The notes: generated from the letters alone by a model not told the origin. DNA of 64,000 bases from Pseudoduganella lurida (GCF_007830455.1 NZ_VLLB01000003.1:186001-250000); one strand, 5' to 3'. Counted from the first letter of the stretch, positions 46,849-56,063 are shown. Made by a program: numbers and translations.

Positions 46849-47583
46849 ATGAAACGACTGATTTCAGGCTCCCTGTTCGCCATCGCCTTTGCTGCCACCG
46901 CCCATGCACAGGAGGCGGCCAAGCCCGCCAGCGAGGTGAGCTTCAACGTGGCCGGCGTCTCCGACTACCGCTACCGCGGCATCTCGCAGACGCGGCTGAA
47001 GCCCGCGCTGCAGGGCGGCGCCGACTGGGTCGACAACGTCAACGGCTTCTACGTCGGCGCGTGGGCATCGACCATCAAGTGGACGAAGGATGCCGGTGGC
47101 GATGGCAGCGTGGAGATCGACGTCTACGCCGGCAAGCGCGGCACGCTGGGCGGCGAGGTGTCGTACGACGTGGGCGTGCTGGGTTATGCGTATCCGTCGA
47201 ACGACCTGCATCCGGACGCGAACACGCTGGAAGTCTACGGCCAGCTGGGCTATGGCCCGGCCACGCTGAAGTACTCGCACGCGGCGACCAACCTGTTCGG
47301 CTTCAGCGACAGCAAGAACAGCGGCTACCTCGACGCGGCCGTCAACCAGGACATGGGCCAGGGCTGGATCCTGAACCTGCACGCCGGCCGCCAGAAGGTG
47401 CGTCACCACGATGCCGCCAGCTACACCGACTACAAGGTGGGCGTGACGAAGGACTTCGGCGTCGTCACCGTCGCCCTGGCCTGGATCGGCACCAACGCCG
47501 ACAAGGCCGCCTACGCCTCGCCCGTCAACGGCAAGTTCACCGGGCGCGATGCCGCGGTGCTGACCGTCTCGAAGGTGTTCTAA
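46849..47583 (+). CDS. TorF-family putative porin (TIGR02001-like)
   Basis: 244 residues with signal peptide (ISGSLFAIAFAATAHAQ), then a small outer-membrane beta-barrel ending in the typical C-terminal Phe (LTVSKVF). The sequence SEVSFNVAGVSDYRYRGISQT is the family hallmark opening, and alternating aromatic strands follow (GFYVGAWASTIKW, VSYDVGVLGYAYP). The substrate is unknown. It lies 89 bases after kdpE on the same strand; the gap has no clear terminator, so partial read-through from kdp is possible. Confidence 0.88.
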   Translation: MKRLISGSLFAIAFAATAHAQEAAKPASEVSFNVAGVSDYRYRGISQTRLKPALQGGADWVDNVNGFYVGAWASTIKWTKDAGGDGSVEIDVYAGKRGTLGGEVSYDVGVLGYAYPSNDLHPDANTLEVYGQLGYGPATLKYSHAATNLFGFSDSKNSGYLDAAVNQDMGQGWILNLHAGRQKVRHHDAASYTDYKVGVTKDFGVVTVALAWIGTNADKAAYASPVNGKFTGRDAAVLTVSKVF

Positions 47584-47590
47584 GTCACCA

Positions 47591-47770
47591 GAGCCGAGCC
47601 CGTGTCCACCCTGGGGTCAGACCCCGACATGGACACGGACTCAACCATAATTCACGCACCGTGTTCCTGCTGAATCCAGCACCCTGATTCGGCTTGGTCG
47701 AGATCCGTCCTGGAAATGCAGATGAGCTCGTGTCCATGTCGGGGTCTGACCCCTAGGTGGACACGAACTG
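47591..47770. repeat. Pair of family-B palindromes in inverted orientation
   Basis: Units at 47591-47643 and 47723-47770 each contain GTGTCC...GGACAC arms around GGGGTCAGACCCC or GGGGTCTGACCCC. The second is the reverse complement of the first, with about 80 bases of unrelated sequence between them. They fill the 195-base gap between two convergent genes. Same head-to-head organisation as at 11396-11528. Confidence 0.85.
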
Positions 47771-47778
47771 GGCGGTAG

Positions 47779-48294
47779 TCAGTTGCGGAAGACGCTGGCG
47801 AACAGCGCTTCGCCGCTGGCGGAGAGTTCGGCGCCGGGGAGGGTGCGCTGGAGGATGGTGGTGGCGCAGGCGGCGTCGGTGCCGCAGGGCTGGTCGCAGG
47901 GGACGATGACGATGCGCAGGCCCGGGTTGAACAGGCGGGCGTTGGCGATGCGGTCCGCCAGGCGGATGGCGCGGGCCGGATCGTTGTGGACTGCGTCGGC
48001 CGGCACCACGACCACGCGCGCGGCGATCAGCGCGGCGCGGCTGCCCAGCGAGTCGCGGCCGTCGGCATCGACGACGATGTCCTGGAAGCGCATGCCCAGG
48101 TTCTCCAGCTCCGCACCGACGCTCTTGCCGTTGACGCATTTCGCGGCCACCGGCAGGGGCGGATGCGGATGCGGCTCGGAATCGGCATCGACCAGCAGCA
48201 CCTTGCGGCCCGACAGGCTGCGGTGCGCGGCCAGCCGTTCGGCCAGTGCCAGCTTCGCGTTGCAACTGCCTTCGCTGACGATGGTGACGATCAT
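47779..48294 (-). CDS. Short ParA/MinD-like ATPase with degenerate P-loop
   Basis: 171 residues with the layout of a compact ParA-type ATPase: VLLVDADSEP (Walker A' region), IVVDADGRDS (Walker B) and VVVPADAVHNDPARA. Where the deviant Walker A KGGxxKT should be, the sequence is TIVSEGSCNAKLALAERLA, which lacks the GG and the Thr after Lys. ATP hydrolysis is therefore doubtful. No ParB partner or centromere-like sites lie nearby, so a chromosome-partition role is unlikely. The function may be regulatory or the protein may bind nucleotide only weakly. Predicted cytoplasmic. Confidence 0.75.
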   Translation of the reverse strand: MIVTIVSEGSCNAKLALAERLAAHRSLSGRKVLLVDADSEPHPHPPLPVAAKCVNGKSVGAELENLGMRFQDIVVDADGRDSLGSRAALIAARVVVVPADAVHNDPARAIRLADRIANARLFNPGLRIVIVPCDQPCGTDAACATTILQRTLPGAELSASGEALFASVFRN

Positions 48295-48463
48295 GGTTGC
48301 ACCACCTGGGGTGCGGCAGCGCAGGCCTGCAGGGGCAGGGGGGCAGGGGGAACGGCGTCGGGCATGATGTGCTATCGGAGTTGGACTGGATTCACGATAG
48401 CAGCGGGCGCATATCGATTGCGTAAAGAGATGGGCAGCCGCTGTAAAAGGAATGAAAAGACGG

Positions 48464-49633
48464 CTACTTCGCCAGCGCGCGCATCGCCCGTTCCAGCCCG
48501 TCGAGGGTGACCGGGTACATGCGGTCGTTCATCAGCTGGCGGACGATGGCGATCGACTGGCGGTACTGCCAGTACGGTTCCGGCTCGGGATTGAGCCAGG
48601 CGAATTTCGGGAACGCGTGCGTGAAGCGGCCCAGCCAGGTGGCGCCGGCTTCCGGGTTGTTGTACTCGACGGAGCCGCCCGGCTGCAGGATCTCGTAGGG
48701 GCTCATGGTGGCATCGCCGACGAAGATCAGCTTCGTGTCGGGCGGGTACTTGCGCAGCACGTCCTGCGTGGGGAAGCGTTCCGCGTTGCGACGGCGGTTG
48801 TTGCGCCACAGGTGATCGTAGACGCAGTTGTGGAAGTAGAAGAAGTCCATGTTCTTGAACTCCGCCTTGGCGGCCGAGAACAGCTCTTCCATGCGTTCGA
48901 CATGGTCGTCCATCGAGCCGCCCACGTCGAACAGCATCAGCACCTTGACGTTGTTGCGGCGCTCCGGCTGCATCCGCAGGTCCAGCCAGCCGGCGTTGTT
49001 GGCGGTGGCGCGGATGGTCTGGTCCAGCGCCAGTTCCTCGGCCGCGCCGGTGCGGGCGAAGCGGCGCAGGCGGCGCAGCGCCACCTTGATGTTGCGGGTG
49101 CCCAGTTCCTTGTCCGAGTCGTAGTCGCGGTAGGCGCGCTGTTCCCACACCTTGACGGCCGTCCGATCGCCGCCTTTGCCGCCGATGCGTATCCCTTCCG
49201 GGTTGGTGCCGCCATGCCCGAACGGGGACGTGCCGCCCGTGCCGATCCACTTGCTGCCGCCTTCGTGGCGTTCCTTCTGCTCCTTCAGCAGCGCGGCCAG
49301 CCGGTCCATCAGCCTGTCGTAGCCGAATTTCTCCAGCGCGGCGCGCTGCTCGTCCGTCAGCTCGCGCTTCATGCGCTGCATCAGCCAGTCCAGCGGGATG
49401 GCTTCCTTGCCGCCGATGGCCGTCTCGATGCCCTTGAAGTACAGGGCAAACGCGCGGTCGAAGCGGTCGTAGTGGGCTTCGTCCTTCACCAGGGCCAGGC
49501 GCGCGAGGTAATAGAAATCGTCGAGCGACTGCGTGACGACGCCCCGTTCCAGCGCCTCCAGCAGGGTCAGGAACTCCCGGATGGTGACGGGGATTTTCGC
49601 GTCTTTCAGCGTGAAGAAGAAGTCGATCAGCAT
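48464..49633 (-). CDS. VWA-domain protein of the CoxE type
   Basis: 389-residue cytoplasmic protein. The N-terminal helical part (LIDFFFTLKDAKIPVTIREFL) and the C-terminal von Willebrand factor A domain with metal-site sequence MLFDVGGSMDDHVERMEELF fit the CoxE-like family. The MIDAS is DxGGS instead of DxSxS. A Gly-rich linker (GTGGTSPFGHGGTNPEG) sits between. Such proteins work with MoxR ATPases as metal-insertion or protein-remodelling chaperones. It shares one base (TGATG) with the GNAT gene upstream; the MoxR gene is next. Target protein unknown. Confidence 0.9.
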   Translation of the reverse strand: MLIDFFFTLKDAKIPVTIREFLTLLEALERGVVTQSLDDFYYLARLALVKDEAHYDRFDRAFALYFKGIETAIGGKEAIPLDWLMQRMKRELTDEQRAALEKFGYDRLMDRLAALLKEQKERHEGGSKWIGTGGTSPFGHGGTNPEGIRIGGKGGDRTAVKVWEQRAYRDYDSDKELGTRNIKVALRRLRRFARTGAAEELALDQTIRATANNAGWLDLRMQPERRNNVKVLMLFDVGGSMDDHVERMEELFSAAKAEFKNMDFFYFHNCVYDHLWRNNRRRNAERFPTQDVLRKYPPDTKLIFVGDATMSPYEILQPGGSVEYNNPEAGATWLGRFTHAFPKFAWLNPEPEPYWQYRQSIAIVRQLMNDRMYPVTLDGLERAMRALAK

Positions 49634-50220
49634 CAGCGGCGCTTCTGCAGCAGGTGGTCGAGGTGGGCGCGGATTTCCGGCCATTCGCCGCGCGCGATGC
49701 TGTACATGACGGTGTCGCGCACCGTGCCGTCGCGGCGCAGCGCGTGGTGGCGCAGCACGCCATCCTTTTTTGCGCCCAGCCGTTCGATGGCGCGCTGCGA
49801 GGCATGGTTGAAATTGTCCGTGCGCAGGCCGACCAGGGTGCAGCCGGCCGTCTCGAACGCATGCGCCAGCAGCATGCGCTTGCAGCTGGTGTTCACGTGG
49901 CTGCGCTGGTAGCGCTGCGCATACCAGGTGTAGCCGATTTCGGCGCGGCCGATCGCCGGCACGATGTCGTGGAAGCTGGTGGACCCCATGACCTCTCCCG
50001 TGGCGGCATCGAGCACGGCAAACGCTACCCGCGCGGGACGCATCTCGATGGCGGTGGCGATGTAGGCCTCCACCTGCTCCGGTTCGGGCACCGAGGTCAC
50101 GCGCAGGTTCCACAGTTCGCCATCGCTGGCGGCGCGGCGCAGCCCTTCCGCATGCTCCGGTCCCAGCGGCACCAGGCGCACGCCGTTGAACTCCAGCGTG
50201 ACGGGGGCGATGGCGATCAT
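49633..50220 (-). CDS. GNAT N-acetyltransferase (RimJ/RimL type)
   Basis: 195-residue acetyltransferase. Core motifs are LVPLGPEHAEGLRRAASDGE, GSTSFHDIVPAIGRAEIGYTW, the acetyl-CoA region (YQRSHVNTSCKRMLLAHAFE) and the NHASQRAIERLGAKKDGVLR segment typical of RimJ/RimL-like enzymes. Length and layout match proteins that acetylate protein N-termini or small amines. It is wedged between moxR-like and VWA genes with 4-base and 1-base junctions, so it is co-translated with them. Substrate unknown. Confidence 0.9.
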   Translation of the reverse strand: MIAIAPVTLEFNGVRLVPLGPEHAEGLRRAASDGELWNLRVTSVPEPEQVEAYIATAIEMRPARVAFAVLDAATGEVMGSTSFHDIVPAIGRAEIGYTWYAQRYQRSHVNTSCKRMLLAHAFETAGCTLVGLRTDNFNHASQRAIERLGAKKDGVLRHHALRRDGTVRDTVMYSIARGEWPEIRAHLDHLLQKRR

Positions 50221-51080
50221 CGGTTGGTCCTCGCCATGTAGACCAGGCGCTCGAACAGGTGCACGTCCTGCTCGTTCTTCAGCAGCGCGCCGTGCAGCGG
50301 CGGCACGATGGCTTTCGCGTCCTTGCTGCGCAATGCTTCGGGCGGGATGTCTTCGGCCAGCAGCAGCTTGAGCCAGTCGAGGAATTCCGAGGTGGACGGT
50401 TTTTTCTTCAGGCCGGCCACGTCCCGCACCTCGTAGAAGGTCTGCAGCGCCTGGGCCAGCAGCTCCTGTTTCAGGTTCGGGAAGTGCACGCGCACGATGG
50501 CTTCCAGCGTGTCGCGATCCGGGAAGGCGATGTAGTGGAAGAAGCAGCGGCGCAGGAACGCATCCGGCAGCTCCTTCTCGTTGTTCGACGTGATGATGAC
50601 GAGCGGCCGGTGCTTCGCCACCACCATCTCGCGCGTTTCGTAGACGTAGAACTCCATGCGGTCGAGTTCGCGCAGCAGGTCGTTGGGAAACTCGATGTCG
50701 GCCTTGTCGATCTCGTCGATCAGCAGCACCACGGGTTCCGGTGCCGTGAAGGCCTGCCACAGCACGCCCTTGACGATGTAGTTATGGATGTCGCGCACCC
50801 GCTCGTCGCCCAGCTGCGAATCGCGCAGCCGCGAGACGGCGTCGTACTCGTACAGGCCCTGCTGCGCCTTGGTGGTGGACTTGATGTGCCACTGCAGCAG
50901 CGGGCGGTCCAGCGCGGCGGCCACTTCCTCGGCCAGCATCGTCTTGCCGGTACCCGGTTCGCCCTTGACGAGCAGGGGACGCTGCAGGGTGAGGGCGGCG
51001 TTGACGGCCAGTTTCAGGTCATCGGTGGCGACGTAGTGCTGCGATCCCTCGAAGCGCGGGGCGGACGGCGAAGCGGACAT
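50217..51080 (-). CDS. MoxR-family AAA+ ATPase
   Basis: 287 residues. Walker A GEPGTGKTMLAEEVA, Walker B VVLLIDEIDKADIEF, sensor-1 IITSNNEKELPDAFLRRC and a C-terminal lid. MoxR ATPases remodel or activate partner enzymes together with VWA proteins. The start at 51080 (MSASPSAPRFEGSQHYVAT) is chosen because a 27-residue extension upstream is low-complexity. It overlaps the GNAT gene by four bases. First gene of a three-gene unit. Confidence 0.93.
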   Translation of the reverse strand: MSASPSAPRFEGSQHYVATDDLKLAVNAALTLQRPLLVKGEPGTGKTMLAEEVAAALDRPLLQWHIKSTTKAQQGLYEYDAVSRLRDSQLGDERVRDIHNYIVKGVLWQAFTAPEPVVLLIDEIDKADIEFPNDLLRELDRMEFYVYETREMVVAKHRPLVIITSNNEKELPDAFLRRCFFHYIAFPDRDTLEAIVRVHFPNLKQELLAQALQTFYEVRDVAGLKKKPSTSEFLDWLKLLLAEDIPPEALRSKDAKAIVPPLHGALLKNEQDVHLFERLVYMARTNR

Positions 51081-51166
51081 GGGCGAAATCCCGGAGCAAA
51101 AAAATCCAGTATAGGGCATCCGGAGGGGCACCGAGGGCCGCGCCTGTGAACGCCAGGGCAACTTTG

Positions 51167-51195
51167 TAGACTCTCGTAAATAGCTAGGTTAGAAT
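51167..51195 (+). promoter_or_regulatory. Weak promoter candidate upstream of the cytochrome c genes
   Basis: TAGACT (51167-51172) and TAGAAT (51190-51195) with 17-bp spacing; only a fair match. It would leave a leader of about 105 bases containing GGGGAC/GTCCCC (51240-51278 region) that could pair into a hairpin. Pattern match only. Confidence 0.25.
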
Positions 51196-51307
51196 CGGCG
51201 ATCGGTAGTATGACAGTCAAGTATTGGTGCAAGCAGCAAGGGGACCGTGGAGACGGCGCACAGAATGAGTCCCCTCCGATTATCTTTTTTGATTCGACTA
51301 GCCACCC

Positions 51308-51628
51308 ATGACCAAACTCCCTGCAGTGCTCGTCATTGCCTGTACATCCCTTGCTGCACAGGCGGCGGACATCGTCGGCAATGCCGCCGCCGCGCCGGCC
51401 AAGATCGAGATGTGCATCGGCTGCCACGCCATCCCCGGCTACAAGGCCACCTTCCCCGAAGTGTTCCAGGTGCCGAAGATCGGCGGGCAGAACGCGAAGT
51501 ACATCGAGACGGCGCTGAAGGCCTACCAGAAGGGGGACCGCAAGCATCCGTCGATGAAGGGCATCGCCACCAGCCTGTCCGACCAGGACATCGCCGATAT
51601 CGCGGCCTACTATTCGAAGCAGAAATGA
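51308..51628 (+). CDS. Small c-type cytochrome (class I)
   Basis: 106 residues. Signal peptide (LPAVLVIACTSLAAQAAD), haem-binding CIGCH and the C-terminal Met ligand region (HPSMKGIATSLSDQDIADIAAYY). Periplasmic electron carrier of the cytochrome c553/c4-domain type. The next gene is a second cytochrome starting at or just after its stop. No terminal oxidase or dehydrogenase genes are adjacent, so the redox partner is unknown. Confidence 0.93.
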   Translation: MTKLPAVLVIACTSLAAQAADIVGNAAAAPAKIEMCIGCHAIPGYKATFPEVFQVPKIGGQNAKYIETALKAYQKGDRKHPSMKGIATSLSDQDIADIAAYYSKQK

Positions 51629-51639
51629 GAGCGCCCACG

Positions 51640-51984
51640 ATGAAAAACATTCTGCTCGCTCTGGCCTGCTGCCTCGCCACCGCCACCACCGCTCTCGCCG
51701 GCGGCAACGTCAGCAACGGCAAGGCGCTGGCCGAGAAATACGCCTGCGCCACCTGCCACGGCAAGGACTTCAACTCGCCGATCGACCCCAGCTATCCGAA
51801 GCTGGCGGGCCAGCACCGCGACTACCTGGCGCACGCGCTCACCGCCTACAAGCGAGGCGACGCCGCCAACGGCCGCAACAACGCCATCATGACGGGGCAG
51901 GTGAAGCCCCTGTCGAACCAGGACATCCAGGACCTGGCCGCGTATTTCCACAGCCTGCCGGGCACTATGGTCAATCACCGCTGA
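51640..51984 (+). CDS. Second small c-type cytochrome
   Basis: 114 residues with signal peptide (NILLALACCLATATTALAGG), haem site CATCHGKDF and a C-terminal Met in IMTGQVKPLSNQDIQDLAAYF. Same fold as the upstream cytochrome, perhaps a duplicated pair equivalent to the two halves of cytochrome c4. An in-frame ATG at 51625 overlapping the previous stop is an alternative start; 51640 gives the cleaner signal peptide. Confidence 0.92.
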   Translation: MKNILLALACCLATATTALAGGNVSNGKALAEKYACATCHGKDFNSPIDPSYPKLAGQHRDYLAHALTAYKRGDAANGRNNAIMTGQVKPLSNQDIQDLAAYFHSLPGTMVNHR

Positions 51985-52000
51985 CAAGGGCCCGGTGCGT

Positions 52001-52091
52001 GTCCCGGTGCCTGGCACCGGGACATAGGTGCCAGGAACTGCGCTGCTCGGCTCGTGTCACAGTGCCTGACCCCATGTGACACGAGCTCGGC
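52001..52091. repeat. Two palindromes between convergent genes (one family B)
   Basis: GTCCCGGTGCC (52001-52011) pairs with GGCACCGGGAC (52013-52023). Further on, GCTCGTGTCAC (52050-52060) pairs with GTGACACGAGC (52076-52086) around CCTGACCCC, a diverged family-B unit in which the GTGTCC arms have become GTGTCAC. They fill the gap between the cytochrome and DUF1841 genes. Confidence 0.75.
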
Positions 52092-52103
52092 TGTTCAGCC
52101 GGC

Positions 52104-52532
52104 TCAGGCGCCGACGCGGCGCTTCACGGCTTCGAGGTACGCCTCGCCATCCGGCGGCAGCCCGCTGCGCTGCGATTTCCAGATCATCTCGCCCAGGCAC
52201 TCCATGATTTCATGCTGCGCATCGTGCGGCGACGTCTTGCGGGCCAGCGCCTCGTAGGCGGCGCGGATGCCGCGCGGCGAGTCGATCGACACCTGCTCGG
52301 AGATCGACAGGTGCATCGACAGGTGCAGGAAGGGGTTGGCCTGGCCGCCCTCGACGGAGTAGTCGCGTGCCACGGCCGCTTCGGCATCGGCCAGCGCCTC
52401 GTCGTATTCCGGGTGCATGCGCAGCCAGTCGAGCGCCATCGCTTCGAGCGGCGTCAGGATTTCGTTGGCGCGGTCCTTGCGAAAGACTTCGCAGAAGAAG
52501 CGGCGGACATCGTGGGAGGAGGGCGTGAACAT
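52104..52532 (-). CDS. DUF1841 family protein
   Basis: 142-residue cytoplasmic protein of the DUF1841 family, conserved in beta- and gammaproteobacteria and of unknown role. Recognised from FTPSSHDVRRFFCEVFRK, the His-rich helix NPFLHLSMHLSISEQVSIDSP and the ending PHDAQHEIMECLGEMIW. The start at 52532 (MFTPSSHD) fits the family; no Shine-Dalgarno sequence is obvious. Convergent with the cytochrome genes. Confidence 0.85.
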   Translation of the reverse strand: MFTPSSHDVRRFFCEVFRKDRANEILTPLEAMALDWLRMHPEYDEALADAEAAVARDYSVEGGQANPFLHLSMHLSISEQVSIDSPRGIRAAYEALARKTSPHDAQHEIMECLGEMIWKSQRSGLPPDGEAYLEAVKRRVGA

Positions 52533-52653
52533 GGGAGGAAGAATGCCGGCGCGAGCCGGGCATGTACAAGGACGCGTCGTGCAAAGACGCATTGTACAAA
52601 GAAACCACGGCCGGCGCAGGAGACCCGCGCCGGCCGTCAGGCGGGATGCGCCG

Positions 52654-53286
52654 TCAGGACTTCTCCGACCCCGTCAATGCCGAGCCATCGCAGCCGACGA
52701 TTTCCTGCGGTGCGCCCGCCACCGCGCCCGGCTGGCGTCCGCCCTGGCCCTGCTGGCCGCGGCCATGCGGCTGGCGCAGGTAGCGCGCGGCATGACGCCG
52801 TTCGCCGTGCGGCGGCCAGGTCAGGAAGCGGGACAGCTCCTGCAGCGCGCGCTGGTAGACATCGCGCTTGAACTCGATGACGACATCGAGCGGCACCCAG
52901 TACTCGTGCCAGCGCCACGCATCGAACTCCGGATGATCCGTCAGGCGCAGGTTCACCTCGTTGTCGCGCGCGCACATGCGCAGCAGGAACCAGATCTGCT
53001 TCTGGCCACGGTAATGGCCGCGGATTTCCCGCTTGATGAAGTGATCCGGCACCTCGTAGCGCAGCCAGTCGCGCGTGCGGCCCACGATCTTCACGTGCTC
53101 CGGACGCAGGCCGATCTCTTCCTGCAGCTCACGGTACATCGCCTGTTCGGGCGTTTCACCGTACTTGATGCCTCCTTGCGGAAATTGCCATGAGTGCTCG
53201 CGCACCCGCTTGCCCCACCACACCTCATTCTGGGCGTTCAGCAGGATGATGCCGACGTTGGGGCGGAACCCTTCCCGATCGAGCAT
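52654..53286 (-). CDS. rppH: RNA pyrophosphohydrolase RppH
   Basis: 210-residue Nudix hydrolase that removes pyrophosphate from the 5' end of mRNA, starting decay. The Nudix box reads [20 protein letters not shown] (GxxxxxEx7REUxEE), preceded by [28 protein letters not shown] is typical of RppH. The N-terminal [13 protein letters not shown] fixes the start at 53286. A Gly/Gln-rich tail of about 45 residues after HGERRHAA is longer than in E. coli. Divergent from proS, the usual arrangement in betaproteobacteria. Confidence 0.95.
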   Translation of the reverse strand: MLDREGFRPNVGIILLNAQNEVWWGKRVREHSWQFPQGGIKYGETPEQAMYRELQEEIGLRPEHVKIVGRTRDWLRYEVPDHFIKREIRGHYRGQKQIWFLLRMCARDNEVNLRLTDHPEFDAWRWHEYWVPLDVVIEFKRDVYQRALQELSRFLTWPPHGERRHAARYLRQPHGRGQQGQGGRQPGAVAGAPQEIVGCDGSALTGSEKS

Positions 53287-53502
53287 AGTGCACCTCAAAA
53301 CTTTCTGCGGCCGACGCAGTCCCTACATCATCCTCTTACATTCCTGCCCACGAGTCTGCCCGCCAGCACCACCCCCGCGCGGCGGAGGCGGACGACGGGC
53401 CCGCAATTGAACGCAATTGTATAAATGATGGATGCATCAGCCAGCTAATCCTTTAAAATTAGGCTGATTATAACCCTCTCTTTTTGAAAAGAATTCACTG
53501 AT

Positions 53503-55239
53503 ATGCGTGCGTCACGGTTTTTTATTTCCACACTTAAAGAAGCGCCTTCGGACGCTGAAATCGTCAGCCACAAACTGATGATGCGGGCCGGCATGATCAA
53601 GCGCCTGGGTTCCGGCATCTACACGTACATGCCGATGGGCCTGAAAGTGATCCGCAAGGTGGAGGCGATCGTGCGCGAGGAGATGAACGCCGCCGGCGCC
53701 ATCGAGCTGCTGATGCCGCTCGTGCAGCCTGCCGAGCTGTGGCAGGAAACGGGCCGCTGGGACAAGATGGGCCCGGAGCTGATGCGCGTGAAGGACCGCC
53801 ACGGCCGCGAATTCGCCATCCAGCCCACCTCCGAGGAAGTGATCACGGACGTGGTGCGCGGCGAAATCAAGTCCTACCGCCAGCTGCCGCTGAACTTCTA
53901 TCACATCCAGACCAAGTTCCGCGACGAGCGCCGCCCCCGCTTCGGCCTGATGCGCGGCCGCGAGTTCACGATGAAGGATGCGTACTCCTTCGACCGCGAC
54001 CTGGCCGGCATGCAGAAGTCCTACCAGATCATGTTCGATGCGTACACCAAGATCTTCACGCGCTTCGGCCTGAAATTCCGCGCCGTGGCGGCCGACAACG
54101 GCGCCATCGGCGGCACGGGTTCGCATGAATTCCACGTGATCGCCAGCACCGGCGAGGACGCCCTGGTCTACTGCCCGACGTCCGACTACGCGGCCAACAT
54201 GGAGGCGGCCGAGGCGCTGGCCACGGGCACCCGTCCCGCCGCCACGGCCGAGCTGGTGAAGACGTCCACGCCGAAAGCGAGCAAGTGCGAGGACGTGGCG
54301 AAGCTGCTCGGCATCGACCTGGCGCAGACGGTGAAGACCATCGCGCTGACGGCCGAAACCGAGAAGGACGGCAAACTGGATAAACAGTATTTCATGCTGC
54401 TGCTGCGCGGCGACCATGAGCTCAACGAGATCAAGGCGTCCAAGGTGCCGGGCCTGACGGGCACCTACCGCTTCTCCAGCACGGAGGAAATCGCCGAAGT
54501 GTATGGCTGCGTGCCGGGCTTCCTGGGCCCGATCGGCACGCAGGCGCCGGTGACCGTCGTGGCCGACCGCGCCGTGGCCAACCTGGCGGACTTCGTCACG
54601 GGCGCCAACGAGGCGGACTTCCACTACACGGGCGCCAACTGGGGCCGCGACGTGGCCGAACCGCACATCACGGCGGACCTGCGCAATGTCGTCGAAGGCG
54701 ATGCGTCGCCGGACGGCAAGGGCGTGCTGGCTATCGAACGCGGTATCGAAGTGGGCCACGTGTTCCAGCTGGGCACCGCGTATTCGGCGGCGATGAACGC
54801 CACCTTCCTCGATGAAAACGGCAAGCCGGCACCGCTGCAGATGGGCTGCTACGGCATCGGCGTGACGCGCATCCTGGGCGCCGCGATCGAGCAGAACTTC
54901 GACGACAAGGGCATCGTCTGGCCGACCGCCCTCGCGCCGTTCGAGCTGGTGCTGTGCCCGATGGGCATGGACCGCAGCGAAGCGGTGAAGGAGGAGACGG
55001 AGAAGCTGTACGCTGCCGCGCTGGCGGCCGGCATCGACGTGATCGTGGACGACCGCGGCCTGCGTCCCGGCCAGATGTTCGCCGACTGGGAACTGATCGG
55101 CGTGCCGCACCGCGTCGTCATCGGCGACCGCGGCCTGAAGGAAGGCAACCTGGAATACCAGGGCCGCCGCGATACGGAAGCGACCAGCGTGCCGCTGGCC
55201 GACATCGTGGACTTCATCAAGGGCAAAGTGCAGCAGTGA
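53503..55239 (+). CDS. proS: Prolyl-tRNA synthetase (bacterial type)
   Basis: 578-residue class II aminoacyl-tRNA synthetase charging tRNA-Pro. Motif 2 region ([21 protein letters not shown]) and motif 3 ([13 protein letters not shown]) flank a YbaK-type editing insertion (about 230-390; [18 protein letters not shown]) that hydrolyses mischarged Ala-tRNA-Pro. The anticodon-binding domain ends the protein. Standard full length. The stop overlaps the GTG start of the next gene. A weak inverted repeat (CTAAT/ATTAG, about 53445-53465) precedes it. Confidence 0.98.
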   Translation: MRASRFFISTLKEAPSDAEIVSHKLMMRAGMIKRLGSGIYTYMPMGLKVIRKVEAIVREEMNAAGAIELLMPLVQPAELWQETGRWDKMGPELMRVKDRHGREFAIQPTSEEVITDVVRGEIKSYRQLPLNFYHIQTKFRDERRPRFGLMRGREFTMKDAYSFDRDLAGMQKSYQIMFDAYTKIFTRFGLKFRAVAADNGAIGGTGSHEFHVIASTGEDALVYCPTSDYAANMEAAEALATGTRPAATAELVKTSTPKASKCEDVAKLLGIDLAQTVKTIALTAETEKDGKLDKQYFMLLLRGDHELNEIKASKVPGLTGTYRFSSTEEIAEVYGCVPGFLGPIGTQAPVTVVADRAVANLADFVTGANEADFHYTGANWGRDVAEPHITADLRNVVEGDASPDGKGVLAIERGIEVGHVFQLGTAYSAAMNATFLDENGKPAPLQMGCYGIGVTRILGAAIEQNFDDKGIVWPTALAPFELVLCPMGMDRSEAVKEETEKLYAAALAAGIDVIVDDRGLRPGQMFADWELIGVPHRVVIGDRGLKEGNLEYQGRRDTEATSVPLADIVDFIKGKVQQ

Positions 55240-55910
55240 CGCGGGGGCGCTCTCACCGGAGGGATGGCGGTGGCAACGCCGGCGGCCGCGAACGCCGCCG
55301 GTGGTGGGCGCTGCCGCTGCGCTGGTGGCACACGTTCGCGTTTGCCACCGGCGTGCTGTGCGCGCCGTTCGGCTTCGCCGGCAACCAGAAGGAAGAGGCG
55401 CTGGCCGATTCCGTCCGCGTGGCGCTGTCCAACGCGATCCTCGACGCGCGGCCGCCGAAACCCACCTTCGCCAATCCGATGGACCAGCAGCGTTACGAGA
55501 CGTGGCTGGGCGAGATGTCGGAACGCCTGCAGCGCAAGCTGCCGGACCAGCAGCACCGGCGCGAGTTCCTGGAAACCGTGTGGTACGAGGCGCGCCGTGC
55601 CGGCCTGGAGCCCTCGCTCGTGCTGGGACTGATCCAGGTGGAATCGGCGTACCGCAAGTACGCCGTGTCGATGGTGGGGGCGCGCGGCTACATGCAGGTG
55701 ATGCCGTTCTGGACCAACGTGATCGGCGACAGCGACCGCCGCAAGCTGTTCAACATGCAGACCAACCTGCGCTACGGCTGCGCGATCCTGCGCATGTATG
55801 TCGATATGGAGCGGGGCGATCTGTTCCTGGCGCTGGGCCGGTATAACGGCAGTCGCGGACGGCCGGAGTATCCGAATGCGGTGCTGAAGGCGTGGAATAA
55901 CTGGCGGTAG
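55236..55910 (+). CDS. Lytic transglycosylase (SLT domain)
   Basis: 224 residues. Starts at GTG 55236 overlapping the proS stop (GTGA). The first 30 residues are Arg/Gly-rich before a hydrophobic segment ([19 protein letters not shown]) that could be a signal or anchor. The SLT domain follows: catalytic Glu in [16 protein letters not shown], then [12 protein letters not shown] and [10 protein letters not shown]. It cleaves peptidoglycan glycan strands with formation of an anhydro-sugar. Coupled to proS, a neighbourhood I recall in related species. An ATG-less start is inferred from the overlap. Confidence 0.87.
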   Translation: MTRGRSHRRDGGGNAGGRERRRWWALPLRWWHTFAFATGVLCAPFGFAGNQKEEALADSVRVALSNAILDARPPKPTFANPMDQQRYETWLGEMSERLQRKLPDQQHRREFLETVWYEARRAGLEPSLVLGLIQVESAYRKYAVSMVGARGYMQVMPFWTNVIGDSDRRKLFNMQTNLRYGCAILRMYVDMERGDLFLALGRYNGSRGRPEYPNAVLKAWNNWR

Positions 55911-55924
55911 TCGTTGCGAGGATC

Positions 55925-55984
55925 GGGGACAGGCACCTATTTTGGAGCAACACGCGTGTTGCTCCAAAATAGGTGCCTGTCCCC
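55925..55984. repeat. 60-bp perfect palindrome, copy 2 (family C)
   Basis: Perfect 30-base arms: GGGGACAGGCACCTATTTTG then GAGCAACACG, mirrored on the other side. Differs from copy 1 at the C/G pair after TTTT, with the matching change in the opposite arm. Located between the lytic transglycosylase and the SWIB gene, which converge. Confidence 0.9.
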
Positions 55985-56008
55985 TTGGTGGTGATTGCCG
56001 GTGCGGGC

Positions 56009-56036
56009 AAAAAAAAGCCCCGGTCAGTGCCGGGGC
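56009..56036 (-). terminator. Intrinsic terminator of the SWIB gene
   Basis: On the minus strand GCCCCGG-CACTGA-CCGGGGC (56036-56017) is followed by eight T residues (56016-56009). Placed about 30 bases after the SWIB stop. Confidence 0.9.
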
Positions 56037-56063
56037 GCGCATGACCGGGCTGGCCGGTGCATG

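Noticed and set aside
47779..48294. Chromosome or plasmid partition system
   Set aside because: The ParA-like protein has a degenerate P-loop, and neither a ParB gene nor clustered parS-like sites is present.
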